A stretch of 20,588 nucleotides of DNA from Methanobacterium sp. GTDB taxonomy: Archaea; Methanobacteriota; Methanobacteria; Methanobacteriales; Methanobacteriaceae. The notes beneath the pieces were generated by a model. It did not search any database and was not told the origin of the DNA. It saw only the letters and a program-made list of their open reading frames with translations. Positions 1 through 6,822 of the stretch are shown here, one piece after another. The stretch is taken from NCBI GenBank assembly GCA_019084405.1, contig JAHRFX010000042.1, positions 1 to 20,588 of the forward strand, in the 5' to 3' direction. Within the stretch, counting starts at the first letter, position 1. Each line of letters opens with the position of its first letter. Position numbers and translations under genes: made by a program.

Positions 1-114
1 GAATTTGATGTCACCCGGGATGAAATAGTGGATGTGCTGAGGGTGGTTCTTTTAACTTCAGGTATGCCTCCTTTTACCAAGGGCATGCGCATACTCTATG
101 AATTAACTGAATAA
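1..114 (+). CDS. Carboxymuconolactone decarboxylase (AhpD-like) family protein, C-terminal fragment
   Basis: This is an open frame from the window edge to TAA at 112-114, giving the last 37 residues of a protein. The tail contains DEIVDVLRVVLLTSGMPPF followed by TKGMRILYEL. This resembles the C-terminal helices of carboxymuconolactone-decarboxylase/AhpD-fold proteins, which are small all-helical proteins with a CxxC redox centre in many members. The catalytic part lies outside the window, so neither the CxxC nor the length can be checked. A T-rich stretch (about 121-136) follows the stop and probably ends the transcript. The family call rests on tail similarity remembered from methanogen proteins and is tentative. 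Confidence 0.5.
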   Translation, partial: EFDVTRDEIVDVLRVVLLTSGMPPFTKGMRILYELTE

Positions 115-456
115 AAATTCCCCTTTTTATTTATTTAAGCATATATTCACTCTTCAGGATAAAAAAAGTATTCTGGAAAACTTATTTTAATAAAATTTAT
201 TCTAATACATATTCTTTTAATCTGCTTCCACTAATTAGTCAAGTATAAGTAATGAAACAATAAAACATTAATTTATAAAGAGCTATTTTTTTTAGATAAG
301 AATGTCTTAAATTCTGTGGGGATAAATATTTAGCACAATCTTTTTAAGGGATACGGTTCAATATTTATCATCGCCAATTCTAAGCGATACAAGCAACTTT
401 TTTTCGGGGACATGATCCCCTGGATGTGGCGTAAGCTGAACAAAAGAGGTGTTTTA
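115..456 (+). other. Intergenic region: terminator T-tract and rpl15e promoter/leader
   Basis: This stretch of about 340 nt is AT-rich and has no convincing gene. The T-rich run just after 114 fits an archaeal terminator for the upstream gene. TATA-like boxes are at 272-279 (TTTATAAA), about 324-331 and about 360-368. Which one drives rpl15e cannot be decided from sequence alone. The 3' part carries two small stem-loops, TCGC/GCGA (371-387) and GGGGA/TCCCC (406-420), and then the ribosome binding site AAGAGGTG (about 444-451). Confidence 0.6.
406..420 (+). promoter_or_regulatory. Small GC stem-loop in the rpl15e leader
   Basis: GGGGA (406-410) and TCCCC (416-420) are perfect inverted repeats with a 5-nt CATGA loop, 36 nt upstream of the chosen rpl15e ATG. 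A second minor stem, TCGC/GCGA, lies just upstream (371-387). This is the only GC-rich stem in an AT-rich leader. A role in autogenous control by the ribosomal protein is conceivable, but it is inference. Confidence 0.35.
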
Positions 457-1011
457 ATGTATAAATATATAAGAGATGCATGGAAAAATCCAGATAAATC
501 CTATGTAAGGGAACTTATGTGGGAGAGAGCTCCACAATGGAGACGGGAAAGTATAATTGAAAGGATAGATAGACCTACTCGTATTGATCGAGCTAGATCT
601 TTAGGATATAAAGCTAAAAAAGGATATGTAGTTGTTAGAACTCGTGTTAGGCGTGGTGGAAGGAGAAAAACTCGATTCAAAGCAGGTCGACGACCTAAAA
701 GAATGGGTGTTGTTAAGATAACTCCTAAAAAGTCCATCCAGCGAATAGCCGAAGAGAGAGTTGCCAGAAAATTCCCTAATATGGAAGTTTTAAATTCTTA
801 CTGGGTATGGGCCGATGGTAAATTCAAATTCTACGAAGTTATACTGGTAGATCCCAACCACCCATCCATAAAGAGTGATCCTAAGATAAACTGGATTTGT
901 GAAAAACAGCACCGTGGAAGAGCCTTCCGAGGATTGACCAGCCAGGGTAAAAAGACCCGTGGCCTCCGACACAAAGGAAAAGGTGCAGAAAAGGCAAGAA
1001 AATCTAAATAG
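457..1011 (+). CDS. rpl15e: Large ribosomal subunit protein eL15 (L15e)
   Basis: eL15 is a basic protein of the large ribosomal subunit, found in archaea and eukaryotes and buried in 23S rRNA. The 184-residue product starts MYKYIRDAWKNPDKSYVREL and has the basic patch RTRVRRGGRRKTRFKAGRRP. It ends with the typical HRGRAFRGLTSQGKKTRGLR tail, rich in Lys and Arg. Length and motifs fit the family throughout. I chose ATG 457 because AAGAGGTG lies just upstream and the family starts at MYKYI; the frame stays open back to an ATG at 412, but those 15 extra residues do not look like the family. The gene precedes the COG1325 RNA-binding gene, as in other archaeal exosome superoperons. A T-tract after the stop suggests at least partial termination between them. 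Confidence 0.97.
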   Translation: MYKYIRDAWKNPDKSYVRELMWERAPQWRRESIIERIDRPTRIDRARSLGYKAKKGYVVVRTRVRRGGRRKTRFKAGRRPKRMGVVKITPKKSIQRIAEERVARKFPNMEVLNSYWVWADGKFKFYEVILVDPNHPSIKSDPKINWICEKQHRGRAFRGLTSQGKKTRGLRHKGKGAEKARKSK

Positions 1012-1018
1012 ATTTCTT

Positions 1019-1040
1019 ATCTTTTTTTTATTTTATTTTT
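1019..1040 (+). terminator. T-tract terminator after rpl15e
   Basis: Eight bases after the rpl15e stop there is a run that is almost entirely T (two uninterrupted T stretches separated by single A residues). Archaeal RNA polymerase terminates on such T-tracts without a hairpin. It may only partly separate rpl15e from the next gene, 60 nt downstream. Confidence 0.55.
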
Positions 1041-1070
1041 AAATTGATAAATTTATTTTAACTGGTTCCT

Positions 1071-1490
1071 ATGATCCATAATATTTCCTACCGTGTATTT
1101 GTCCATGGAACAGAAAATGAAGAAAAGGTATTAGGAGCATTGAATACCATTTTTCCCTATGCTTCACCTGAAAGAGAGTTAACTGAAGGTTACTATAAAA
1201 ATAAGGTTATAATATTCCATCAAAAGTTCAATAAAAAGAAAGAAATTAAAAATTTCCTGGAAAATTTAAAGGAATTAGAACCTGATTCCCGTAACAATAT
1301 TATAGATAACCTGGAAAAAAAGATGGATGATCATGGAAATTTATTCCTTAGATTCAGTAAACAGGATGCATTTTTCAATAAATGGAAGATAGTTGAACAT
1401 GGGGACTCTATTCACACCCGGATTAAATTTGCCGCATATCCTGCTAAAAAAGAAGGGGCCCTGAAACTAGCCCGGGAACTGTTTGATTAA
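1071..1490 (+). CDS. RNA-binding domain protein, predicted exosome-associated (COG1325/PF01877)
   Basis: The 139-residue protein fits the archaeal family COG1325 (PF01877), with the hallmark opening IHNISYRVFVHGTE, the conserved HGN/FLRFSKQDAF segment near residues 84-95 and the ending HTRIKFAAYPAKKEGAL. Family members are predicted RNA-binding proteins, proposed as exosome-associated from gene order; their biochemical role is not well defined. The ATG at 1071 has no clear Shine-Dalgarno sequence, so the message may start close to it. Its stop (1488-1490) abuts the start of rnp3, implying translational coupling. The location between rpl15e and the RNase P genes supports a role in RNA processing. 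Confidence 0.85.
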   Translation: MIHNISYRVFVHGTENEEKVLGALNTIFPYASPERELTEGYYKNKVIIFHQKFNKKKEIKNFLENLKELEPDSRNNIIDNLEKKMDDHGNLFLRFSKQDAFFNKWKIVEHGDSIHTRIKFAAYPAKKEGALKLARELFD

Positions 1491-1491
1491 T

Positions 1492-2235
1492 GTGAAGTAC
1501 TTTGATTTTCATCTAAAAGGTAAAAAACCGGATTCTGACTTAGCTCTAATTAATGAAGCTAAAAGATTGGGGTACCATGGAGTATCCATATTTTACTCTA
1601 ATGAACAATATAACTTAGCTCTGGAGAATTTTAATAAAATTATAAATGATGAAACCTCTCCCACTCACCTTAAATCTTTTAAAATTGATGACTTTTCTAT
1701 AACCCCGGGTATTATTATTCAGGGCAAAAACCCCCACCACCTTCAAAAGCAGATAAGAAGCTTGAGAAATAAAACCAACATTTTAATGGTTGATGGGGGA
1801 GATTTGAAGATTAACCGGGCAGCATGTGAGAATGTAAAGGTTGACATTTTATCCAGGCCATATTACAAGCGTAGAGATTGTGGTATAAATCATGTTCTAT
1901 CCCGGGAAGCTGCTAAAAATAATGTGGCTATTGAATTATGTTTTAACGACCTTTTAAAATCCAGAAACAGTTTAAGGTCTAAAATAATTGCTCATTTCAG
2001 GGACATTATAAAGTTACAACGCAAGTTTCATTTTCCGCTTTTAATTACCAGTGGGGCCAGAACAATATATGATTTGAGAACGCCTCAGGATATCATGGCT
2101 TTGTATAGATGCCTGGGACTAAATAAAGAAGAGATTTTAATGGCCATATCTGTTTCACCATCTTTTATACTGGATTATAACCAGCAAAGAAAGGATATGG
2201 TGGTGGATGGAGTGAAAATAATTGATGAAAAATAA
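1492..2235 (+). CDS. rnp3: RNase P protein component 3 (Rpp30/Rnp3)
   Basis: This is the archaeal homologue of eukaryotic Rpp30, a TIM-barrel-like (PHP-related) subunit of the RNase P ribonucleoprotein that matures tRNA 5' ends; it pairs with Pop5 (Rnp2). The product of about 247 residues opens with KYFDFHLKG and has the central NILMVDGGDLKINRAACEN and the late SGARTIYDLRTPQDIMALYR, which is typical of Rpp30 proteins. GTG 1492 is chosen because the family normally starts with M-K-(F/Y)-x-D; a TTG at 1483 is an alternative and would overlap the previous gene by 8 nt. The GTG is one base after the previous stop, so coupled translation is likely. Confidence 0.93.
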   Translation: MKYFDFHLKGKKPDSDLALINEAKRLGYHGVSIFYSNEQYNLALENFNKIINDETSPTHLKSFKIDDFSITPGIIIQGKNPHHLQKQIRSLRNKTNILMVDGGDLKINRAACENVKVDILSRPYYKRRDCGINHVLSREAAKNNVAIELCFNDLLKSRNSLRSKIIAHFRDIIKLQRKFHFPLLITSGARTIYDLRTPQDIMALYRCLGLNKEEILMAISVSPSFILDYNQQRKDMVVDGVKIIDEK

Positions 2236-2288
2236 TTATAATAATTATAATGGAAGTTTTTTTAGAAATTATAATTTACATAAATAGT

Positions 2289-2340
2289 CCGGATTAATTA
2301 CTATTTACAGGTGGCATTCAATTCCAGTATACTAATCCGG
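2289..2340 (+). other. Long stem-loop in the rnp3-rnp2 gap
   Basis: CCGGATTA (2289-2296) and TAATCCGG (2333-2340) form a perfect 8-bp inverted repeat. Inner segments can extend it (ATTACT/AGTAT and TACAGG/CCAGTA with mismatches), leaving an apical loop around TGGCATTCAATT. It lies in a 220-nt gap that otherwise holds only AT-rich DNA and the rnp2 promoter. It could be a transcript end, an RNA element or a small RNA. The fold is visible by eye; the function is unknown. Confidence 0.4.
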
Positions 2341-2432
2341 GATTATTTTATCAGTTAAATATTAAAGGTATATCTATAAATTGATTTTTTCCCTACCTAA
2401 GCATTTATTTATAAAAAAATAACCTTAATTTA

Positions 2433-2440
2433 TTTATAAA
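2433..2440 (+). promoter_or_regulatory. TATA box upstream of rnp2
   Basis: TTTATAAA is centred about 20 nt before the rnp2 ATG, with another TATA-like run at about 2403-2413. There is no Shine-Dalgarno sequence before the ATG, so transcription from the nearer box would give a leaderless or nearly leaderless message; the farther box would give a short leader. Confidence 0.45.
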
Positions 2441-2455
2441 ATTTCTGGTATTATC

Positions 2456-2836
2456 ATGAAACTTAAAATACTTCCTCCCACCCTGCGAGGGGATAAGCGA
2501 TACCTGGCATTTGAGGCAATTTCACAAATACAACTCCCGAGAGATGATTTGATATTCATGATATGGGAAAGCTGCCTGAAGTTTCACGGGGAGTGTGAGA
2601 CCAGCAAATTTCGGCTGTGGGTCACACGGTCCTGGGATTTGAATTCAAATAATTCTAAAAAGGATTATTTTCATTTAAAAGGTATTTTGCAGTGTAATCG
2701 GGGGGATGAAGAAAAGGTTAGAGGGGCCTTATGTCTTATAAATAATTATAAAGGGAAAAAACTGGTTTTCCACACATTGGGTTTAGCAGGCACAATTAAA
2801 TCTGCAACACAAAAGTTTATTAAACCCAGTCCCTAA
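2456..2836 (+). CDS. rnp2: RNase P protein component 2 (Pop5/Rnp2)
   Basis: Pop5 is an RRM-like subunit of archaeal RNase P that works with Rpp30 on the catalytic RNA. The 126-residue product begins KLKILPPTLRGDKRYLAFEA, which matches the conserved N-terminus of the family, and has the later segment FHTLGLAGTIKSATQKF with the conserved G-T-I-K. The length is normal for archaeal Pop5. It follows rnp3, and the adjacent pair is the usual archaeal arrangement, although here a 220-nt gap with its own promoter separates them. No Shine-Dalgarno sequence precedes ATG 2456, in agreement with a very short leader. Confidence 0.92.
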   Translation: MKLKILPPTLRGDKRYLAFEAISQIQLPRDDLIFMIWESCLKFHGECETSKFRLWVTRSWDLNSNNSKKDYFHLKGILQCNRGDEEKVRGALCLINNYKGKKLVFHTLGLAGTIKSATQKFIKPSP

Positions 2837-2945
2837 CATAAATATTAGAATTAACAAATTAAAACAATTGAATTTTGAATAAAAGAATTTTTTAGAATAT
2901 AAATCACTTTCATAGAAAAATTGAATAAATTAGAGAGGTATACTT

Positions 2946-3698
2946 ATGCAACCACTTCAGAGTGCAGGATATGATAGGGCCATTACTGTTTTTAGTCCAG
3001 ATGGAAGACTATTTCAGGTGGAATATGCAAGAGAGGCCGTAAAAAGAGGTACTACCTCTTTAGGTGTTAAATCTGCTGAAGGAGTAGTCCTTGTGGTGGA
3101 CAAGAGACCAACCAGTAAACTGGTAGAACCTAAATCTATAGAAAAGATATTCCAAATTGATGAGCATATTGGAACCGCTACCTCAGGTTTAGTGGCAGAT
3201 GCCCGGGCAATTATTGAAAAAGCCCGGATAGAAGCTCAGGTTAACAGAATAACCTTCAATGAACCTATAAGGGTTGAATCCCTGGCAAAAAAAATATGTG
3301 ACATGAAACAGATGTATACTCAGCACGGAGGGGTACGTCCTTTTGGATCGGCTTTAATAATTGGCGGAGTAAATAGCAAGGGATGCCATTTATTTGAAAC
3401 CGACCCTAGTGGAGCATTAATAGAATATAAAGCTACTGCCATAGGTGCTGGAAGACCAATAGCTATGGAAGAATTTGAAAAGAAATATAAAGAAGGCATG
3501 AATCTGGAAGAAGCTATTGAACTGGCTTTAGATGCAGTTTACGAGGCCACTGAAGGCAAAACCACTCCAGAAAGTGTTGAAATCGCAGTTATTGATTCTA
3601 AAGATAAAAAATACCGAAAATTATCTGAAGATGAAATAAAGGATCACGTAGAAGAACTTCTTTTAAGAAAAGAAAAGGAAGAAGACGAAGAGGAATAG
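2946..3698 (+). CDS. psmA: Proteasome subunit alpha
   Basis: This is the alpha subunit of the archaeal 20S proteasome, forming the outer gated rings of the barrel. The 250-residue product has the diagnostic N-terminal signature YDRAITVFSPDGRLFQVEYA (residues 9-28), which contains the gating residues and the alpha H0 helix. GTATSGLVADAR and HGGVRPFGSALIIGGV lie downstream in the expected order. Alpha subunits lack the catalytic N-terminal Thr, and none is seen. The C-terminus is very acidic (ending EKEEDEEE). ATG 2946 sits 7 nt after GAGAGG. The upstream gap has a TATA-like GAATATAAAT near 2894, so a separate promoter is likely. The stop is 3 nt from the SBDS gene, implying one operon that links protein degradation, ribosome assembly and RNA degradation. 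Confidence 0.98.
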   Translation: MQPLQSAGYDRAITVFSPDGRLFQVEYAREAVKRGTTSLGVKSAEGVVLVVDKRPTSKLVEPKSIEKIFQIDEHIGTATSGLVADARAIIEKARIEAQVNRITFNEPIRVESLAKKICDMKQMYTQHGGVRPFGSALIIGGVNSKGCHLFETDPSGALIEYKATAIGAGRPIAMEEFEKKYKEGMNLEEAIELALDAVYEATEGKTTPESVEIAVIDSKDKKYRKLSEDEIKDHVEELLLRKEKEEDEEE

Positions 3699-3701
3699 GA
3701 T

Positions 3702-4397
3702 ATGGTTAACCTTGATGATGCAGTTATTGCCCGTTTAGAATCTTTTGGTGAACGTTTTGAAATACTTGTTGATCCTGATTTATCTGCTGAATATAAAAAA
3801 GATCCTTCAATGGGTTTAGAAGAGGTTCTGGCAGTACAGGAAATATTTAAAGACGCTAAAAAGGGAGATAAAGCATCAGAAGAAGCCATGCTTAAAGTAT
3901 TTGAATCTGTAGATTCTCTGGAAGTGGCATCTGCCATTATCCAGAAAGGTCAAATACAGCTTACTGCCCAGCAGCGGCGGGAAATGCTAGAGGAAAAGTA
4001 CAAAAAAATTGTAAATAAGATAGCTAGAGAATCTATCAATCCTCAAAATGGGCTACCTCACCCAACAAGGCGTATAGAAAAGGCCATGGAAGAGGCAAAA
4101 GTTCATATTGATCCATTCAAACCTGTTGATGAACAAGTTCAGCTGGTTCTAAAAGCCATTCGAGTGAAAATTCCCATTAGATTTGAAAAAGTTAAAATGG
4201 CCATTAAACTCCCTGGAGAAGTTGCAGGGAGTTCTTACAGTGATATTTCTAAATTTGGGAAGATATTAAAAGAAGAATGGCAACAGGATGGTTCATGGAT
4301 AGCTGTGGTGGAGATACCTGGAGGCCTGCAAGATAACTTTTATCAGAAAATGAGTCAGCTTACAGGCGGCGAACTCGAGGCCAGGGTTATCAAATAA
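3702..4397 (+). CDS. sbds: Ribosome assembly factor SBDS (Sdo1 homologue)
   Basis: This is the homologue of the Shwachman-Bodian-Diamond syndrome protein, which in eukaryotes releases the anti-association factor eIF6 from the large subunit. The 231-residue product has the N-terminal FYSH domain (LDDAVIARLESFGERFEILVDPD), the middle three-helix domain (AQQRREMLEEKYKKIVNKIA, then NGLPHPTRRIEKAMEEA) and a C-terminal ferredoxin-like domain ending GGLQDNFYQKMSQLTGGELE. The length is typical for archaea. The ATG is 3 nt after the psmA stop, with AGGAATAGGA-type pairing just upstream. Downstream, 51 nt separate it from rrp4, and that gap holds a hairpin over the rrp4 ribosome binding site. SBDS next to exosome genes is a known archaeal order. 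Confidence 0.96.
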   Translation: MVNLDDAVIARLESFGERFEILVDPDLSAEYKKDPSMGLEEVLAVQEIFKDAKKGDKASEEAMLKVFESVDSLEVASAIIQKGQIQLTAQQRREMLEEKYKKIVNKIARESINPQNGLPHPTRRIEKAMEEAKVHIDPFKPVDEQVQLVLKAIRVKIPIRFEKVKMAIKLPGEVAGSSYSDISKFGKILKEEWQQDGSWIAVVEIPGGLQDNFYQKMSQLTGGELEARVIK

Positions 4398-4401
4398 ACT
4401 T

Positions 4402-4441
4402 CTCCTTTTACCTATTCTAGGTGGCCTTCCAATAAAAGGAG
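4402..4441 (+). promoter_or_regulatory. Hairpin sequestering the rrp4 ribosome binding site
   Basis: CTCCTTTTA (4402-4410) and TAAAAGGAG (4433-4441) are perfect 9-bp inverted repeats, extendable by one T-G pair, with a 22-nt loop that contains its own CCTA/TAGG mini-stem. The right arm is the Shine-Dalgarno sequence of rrp4 (GGAGG, 4438-4442), 6 nt before the GTG start. Folding would hide the ribosome binding site, whereas ribosomes finishing sbds or an RNA-binding protein could open it. The structure is seen in sequence; regulation is inferred. Confidence 0.5.
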
Positions 4442-4448
4442 GCATAAT

Positions 4449-5303
4449 GTGATATTCGTAAATGATAAAGATCTGGTTGTTCCTGGTGAAATTCTAGCAG
4501 AGGAAGACTTTCATCCTGGAAGAGGGACTTTCAAGGAAGAAAATAAGATTTGCTCATCAGTGGTGGGACTGGTGGCCATCAGAAACAAAAAAATTAGTGT
4601 AATTCCCTTACAAAGCAAATATATCCCTAAACGAGGGGATGTGGTAATAGGAGAAATAAACGACATCAGATTCTCTATGTGGGGATTGGATATCAATTCT
4701 CCTTATTCTGGTCTTTTACCTGCTTCAGAGGTTTTTGGAAAAGAAAAAAGAGAACTGGAAAAGGTTTTCAAAGTGGGAGATGTTCTTTTTCTGCGGGTAA
4801 TTGATGTAGATGAAGTAAAAAAAGTTAAACTGGGATTGAAAGGCCGTGGCTTAGGTAAATTCAGAGGGGGGATTCTGATTTATATCACTCCTACTAAAGT
4901 TCCCCGTTTAATAGGCAAAAAAGGCTCCATGATCAACATGATTAAAGATAAGACCCACTGTGATATAGTGGTTGGTCAAAACGGAGTAGTATGGGTTAAA
5001 GGGCAAACTGAAATGGAAAGAATTGCTGAAAAGGTCATAAAAATGATCCAAAACCAGGCCCATACTTCAGGATTAACGGACCGTGTCCGGGAAATGCTTG
5101 CTGAACTTACTGGTGAAGAAATTGAGGAATCTAAAGAAATCCCTGAAGATCTGGACGAAGCTGAAGAATTAGAGGGAGAAACTGATGAAAATAATAATGA
5201 TCAGTCCCCTGATGAAAAAGAAGAGGATTCGTCTGTTGAAGAGGATAAAAACCTCCCTCAAGAAATTATAGAATCTAAACTGAATTTTAATCTGAAGAGG
5301 TGA
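4449..5303 (+). CDS. rrp4: Exosome complex RNA-binding protein Rrp4
   Basis: Rrp4 is one of two alternative cap subunits of the archaeal exosome and guides RNA into the Rrp41-Rrp42 ring. The 284-residue product shows an N-terminal domain (VVPGEILAEEDFHPGRGTF), an S1 domain (about residues 60-135, with GDVVIGEI and LKGRGLG) and a KH domain (about 145-205, with the GKKG loop in PRLIGKKGSMINMIKDKT). The last 60 or so residues are a highly acidic Glu/Asp tail, longer than in many archaeal Rrp4 proteins. GTG 4449 is preceded by AAAAGGAGG, 6 nt upstream. The nearest ATG (4447) is out of frame and hits a stop at once. The 3' end overlaps rrp41 by 4 nt (GTGA). Confidence 0.96.
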   Translation: MIFVNDKDLVVPGEILAEEDFHPGRGTFKEENKICSSVVGLVAIRNKKISVIPLQSKYIPKRGDVVIGEINDIRFSMWGLDINSPYSGLLPASEVFGKEKRELEKVFKVGDVLFLRVIDVDEVKKVKLGLKGRGLGKFRGGILIYITPTKVPRLIGKKGSMINMIKDKTHCDIVVGQNGVVWVKGQTEMERIAEKVIKMIQNQAHTSGLTDRVREMLAELTGEEIEESKEIPEDLDEAEELEGETDENNNDQSPDEKEEDSSVEEDKNLPQEIIESKLNFNLKR

Positions 5304-6019
5304 TTACTATCATCACATTAGGTACCAATATTGGAGCAAAATCAAGAGAAGATGGAAGAGCTTTTGATGAATTAAGAAATTTAAAAATCGAAGCAGGTGT
5401 ATTAGAAAGGGCTGACGGTTCTGCTTATCTGGAATTTGGGGGGAATAAAGTACTGGTGGCAGTATACGGTCCTAAAGAATCATTCATACGAAGATTTCAG
5501 CGACCAGACCGGGCATATATACGATGCCGCTATAATATGGCACCTTTTTCGGTGGATGACCGTAAAAGACCCGGTCCGGACAGGAGATCAATTGAGATCT
5601 CTAAAATAACTGCTGAAGCACTCCAACCAGCGGTGATACTGGAAAAATATCCCCGGTCTGTGATTGAGATCTTTATTGAAGTACTGGAAGCAGAGGGAGG
5701 TACCAGGTGTGCTGGAATTACTGCAGCATCTGTGGCCCTGGCTGATGCCGGTATCCCTATGAAGGATATGGTGGTGGCCTGTGCCGCAGGTAAAGTGGAT
5801 GGTCAGGTGGTACTGGACCTTTCAGAAGTAGAAGATAAAGACGGCCAGGCAGATGTACCGGTGGCCATTTTACCTCGCAGTGGCGAAGTTACATTACTGC
5901 AAAGTGATGGAAATTTAACTACAGCTGAATTTGAAAAAGCACTGGATCTGGCCATTAAAGGATGCAATCAGATTAGCGAAGTACAAAAGGAAGCCCTGAA
6001 AAAGAGGTATGGTGAATAA
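5300..6019 (+). CDS. rrp41: Exosome complex exonuclease Rrp41
   Basis: This is the catalytic subunit of the exosome ring, a RNase PH-fold phosphorolytic 3'-5' exonuclease that can also tail RNA. In the 239-residue product, the phosphate-binding pair is R95-R96 in GPDRRSIEIS and the catalytic acids are D179 and D185 in EDKDGQADVPVA, spaced by six as in Sulfolobus Rrp41 (D182, D188). The start is odd. GTG 5300 overlaps the rrp4 stop, but this GTG is itself part of the Shine-Dalgarno sequence GAGGTGAT (5297-5304). The first codons at a normal spacing are ATC (5309, 5312), so a non-AUG start cannot be excluded. Its stop is next to rrp42. Confidence 0.95.
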   Translation: MITIITLGTNIGAKSREDGRAFDELRNLKIEAGVLERADGSAYLEFGGNKVLVAVYGPKESFIRRFQRPDRAYIRCRYNMAPFSVDDRKRPGPDRRSIEISKITAEALQPAVILEKYPRSVIEIFIEVLEAEGGTRCAGITAASVALADAGIPMKDMVVACAAGKVDGQVVLDLSEVEDKDGQADVPVAILPRSGEVTLLQSDGNLTTAEFEKALDLAIKGCNQISEVQKEALKKRYGE

Positions 6020-6020
6020 A

Positions 6021-6812
6021 ATGAATATCGTTCCAGAAATTACTCGTAAAAGTATAACTCATCTGATTAATAACGAAGAACGGGTTGATGGTAGGGCCAT
6101 GGACGAATATCGTGAGATATCCCTGGAAACCGGTGTTATTTCCAAAGCTGGAGGTTCTGCACGTGTAAAAATAGGTAATACTCAGATAATGGTAGGTACC
6201 AAACCACAAATCGGTGAACCATTCCCGGACACTCCTGATGTTGGGGTATTAATGACCAATTCCGAACTACTCCCCATGGCCTCCCCTAGCTTTGAACCAG
6301 GACCTCCAGATGAAAGATCGGTAGAACTATCCCGGGTGGCAGATAGATGTATCCGGGAAAGTCAAATGGTTGATTTGGACAAATTATGCATCATTCCTGG
6401 TAAAAAAGTGTGGATGGTATTTATTGACCTGCATATACTGGATTATGATGGTAATCTAATGGATGCTGCTGTTTTAGGTGCGGTGGCTGCTTTAAAGAAT
6501 ACCATGATTCCTGAGGTAAAAGTGGTGGATAATGAAATAATAATTGACCATGAAAATATGAAACCCTTACCTATCCGGGAAGAGGTAGTGATGTGCACTT
6601 TTGCTAAGATAGGGGAGCAGCTGGTAATTGACCCTTCATTTGATGAAGAAGAAATTCTCTCTGCCCGGTTATCTATTGGAATAACTGCATCTGATAAAAT
6701 CTGCGCCATGCAAAAAGGTGGAGACTCTCCCCTGACTAAAGAGGAGATCATGAATGCAGTTAAAATTACTGAAAGTAAATCAAAAGAACTTATGAAATAT
6801 TTGGAATGTTAA
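6021..6812 (+). CDS. rrp42: Exosome complex component Rrp42
   Basis: Rrp42 is the inactive RNase PH-fold partner that alternates with Rrp41 in the hexameric ring and forms the composite active site. The product of about 263 residues starts MNIVPEITRKSI and has the RVDGR segment, FEPGPPDERSVELSRVADR (where Rrp41 has its phosphate-binding arginines) and the RNase PH-fold core CIIPGKKVWMVFIDLHILD. ATG 6021 is preferred. The frame also offers ATG 6009, but that abuts the AAAGAGGT element with almost no spacer, whereas GGTGA (6011-6015) is suitably placed for 6021. The rrp41 stop (6017-6019) is one base upstream, so the two equimolar subunits are probably translated in a coupled way. It closes the exosome operon. 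Confidence 0.96.
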   Translation: MNIVPEITRKSITHLINNEERVDGRAMDEYREISLETGVISKAGGSARVKIGNTQIMVGTKPQIGEPFPDTPDVGVLMTNSELLPMASPSFEPGPPDERSVELSRVADRCIRESQMVDLDKLCIIPGKKVWMVFIDLHILDYDGNLMDAAVLGAVAALKNTMIPEVKVVDNEIIIDHENMKPLPIREEVVMCTFAKIGEQLVIDPSFDEEEILSARLSIGITASDKICAMQKGGDSPLTKEEIMNAVKITESKSKELMKYLEC

Positions 6813-6822
6813 TCATTCCAAA
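6800..6822 (+). terminator. Hairpin spanning the rrp42 stop codon
   Basis: TTTGGAATG (6800-6808) and CATTCCAAA (6814-6822) form a perfect 9-bp stem with the loop TTAAT, which contains the TAA stop (6810-6812). No clean T-tract follows directly, only T-rich DNA around 6829-6855. It may be a terminator, an mRNA 3'-end stabiliser or a translation-termination feature. Confidence 0.45.

Noticed and set aside
501..737. Open frame antisense to rpl15e
   Set aside because: It lies opposite a clear ribosomal protein gene and has no ribosome binding site or recognisable product; the many other antisense frames (for example in rrp42, the FmdE gene and feoB) were rejected for the same reason.
5317..5327. 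TTAGGTACCAA as a further DtxR box
   Set aside because: Only the left half matches, and it lies inside the rrp41 coding region.
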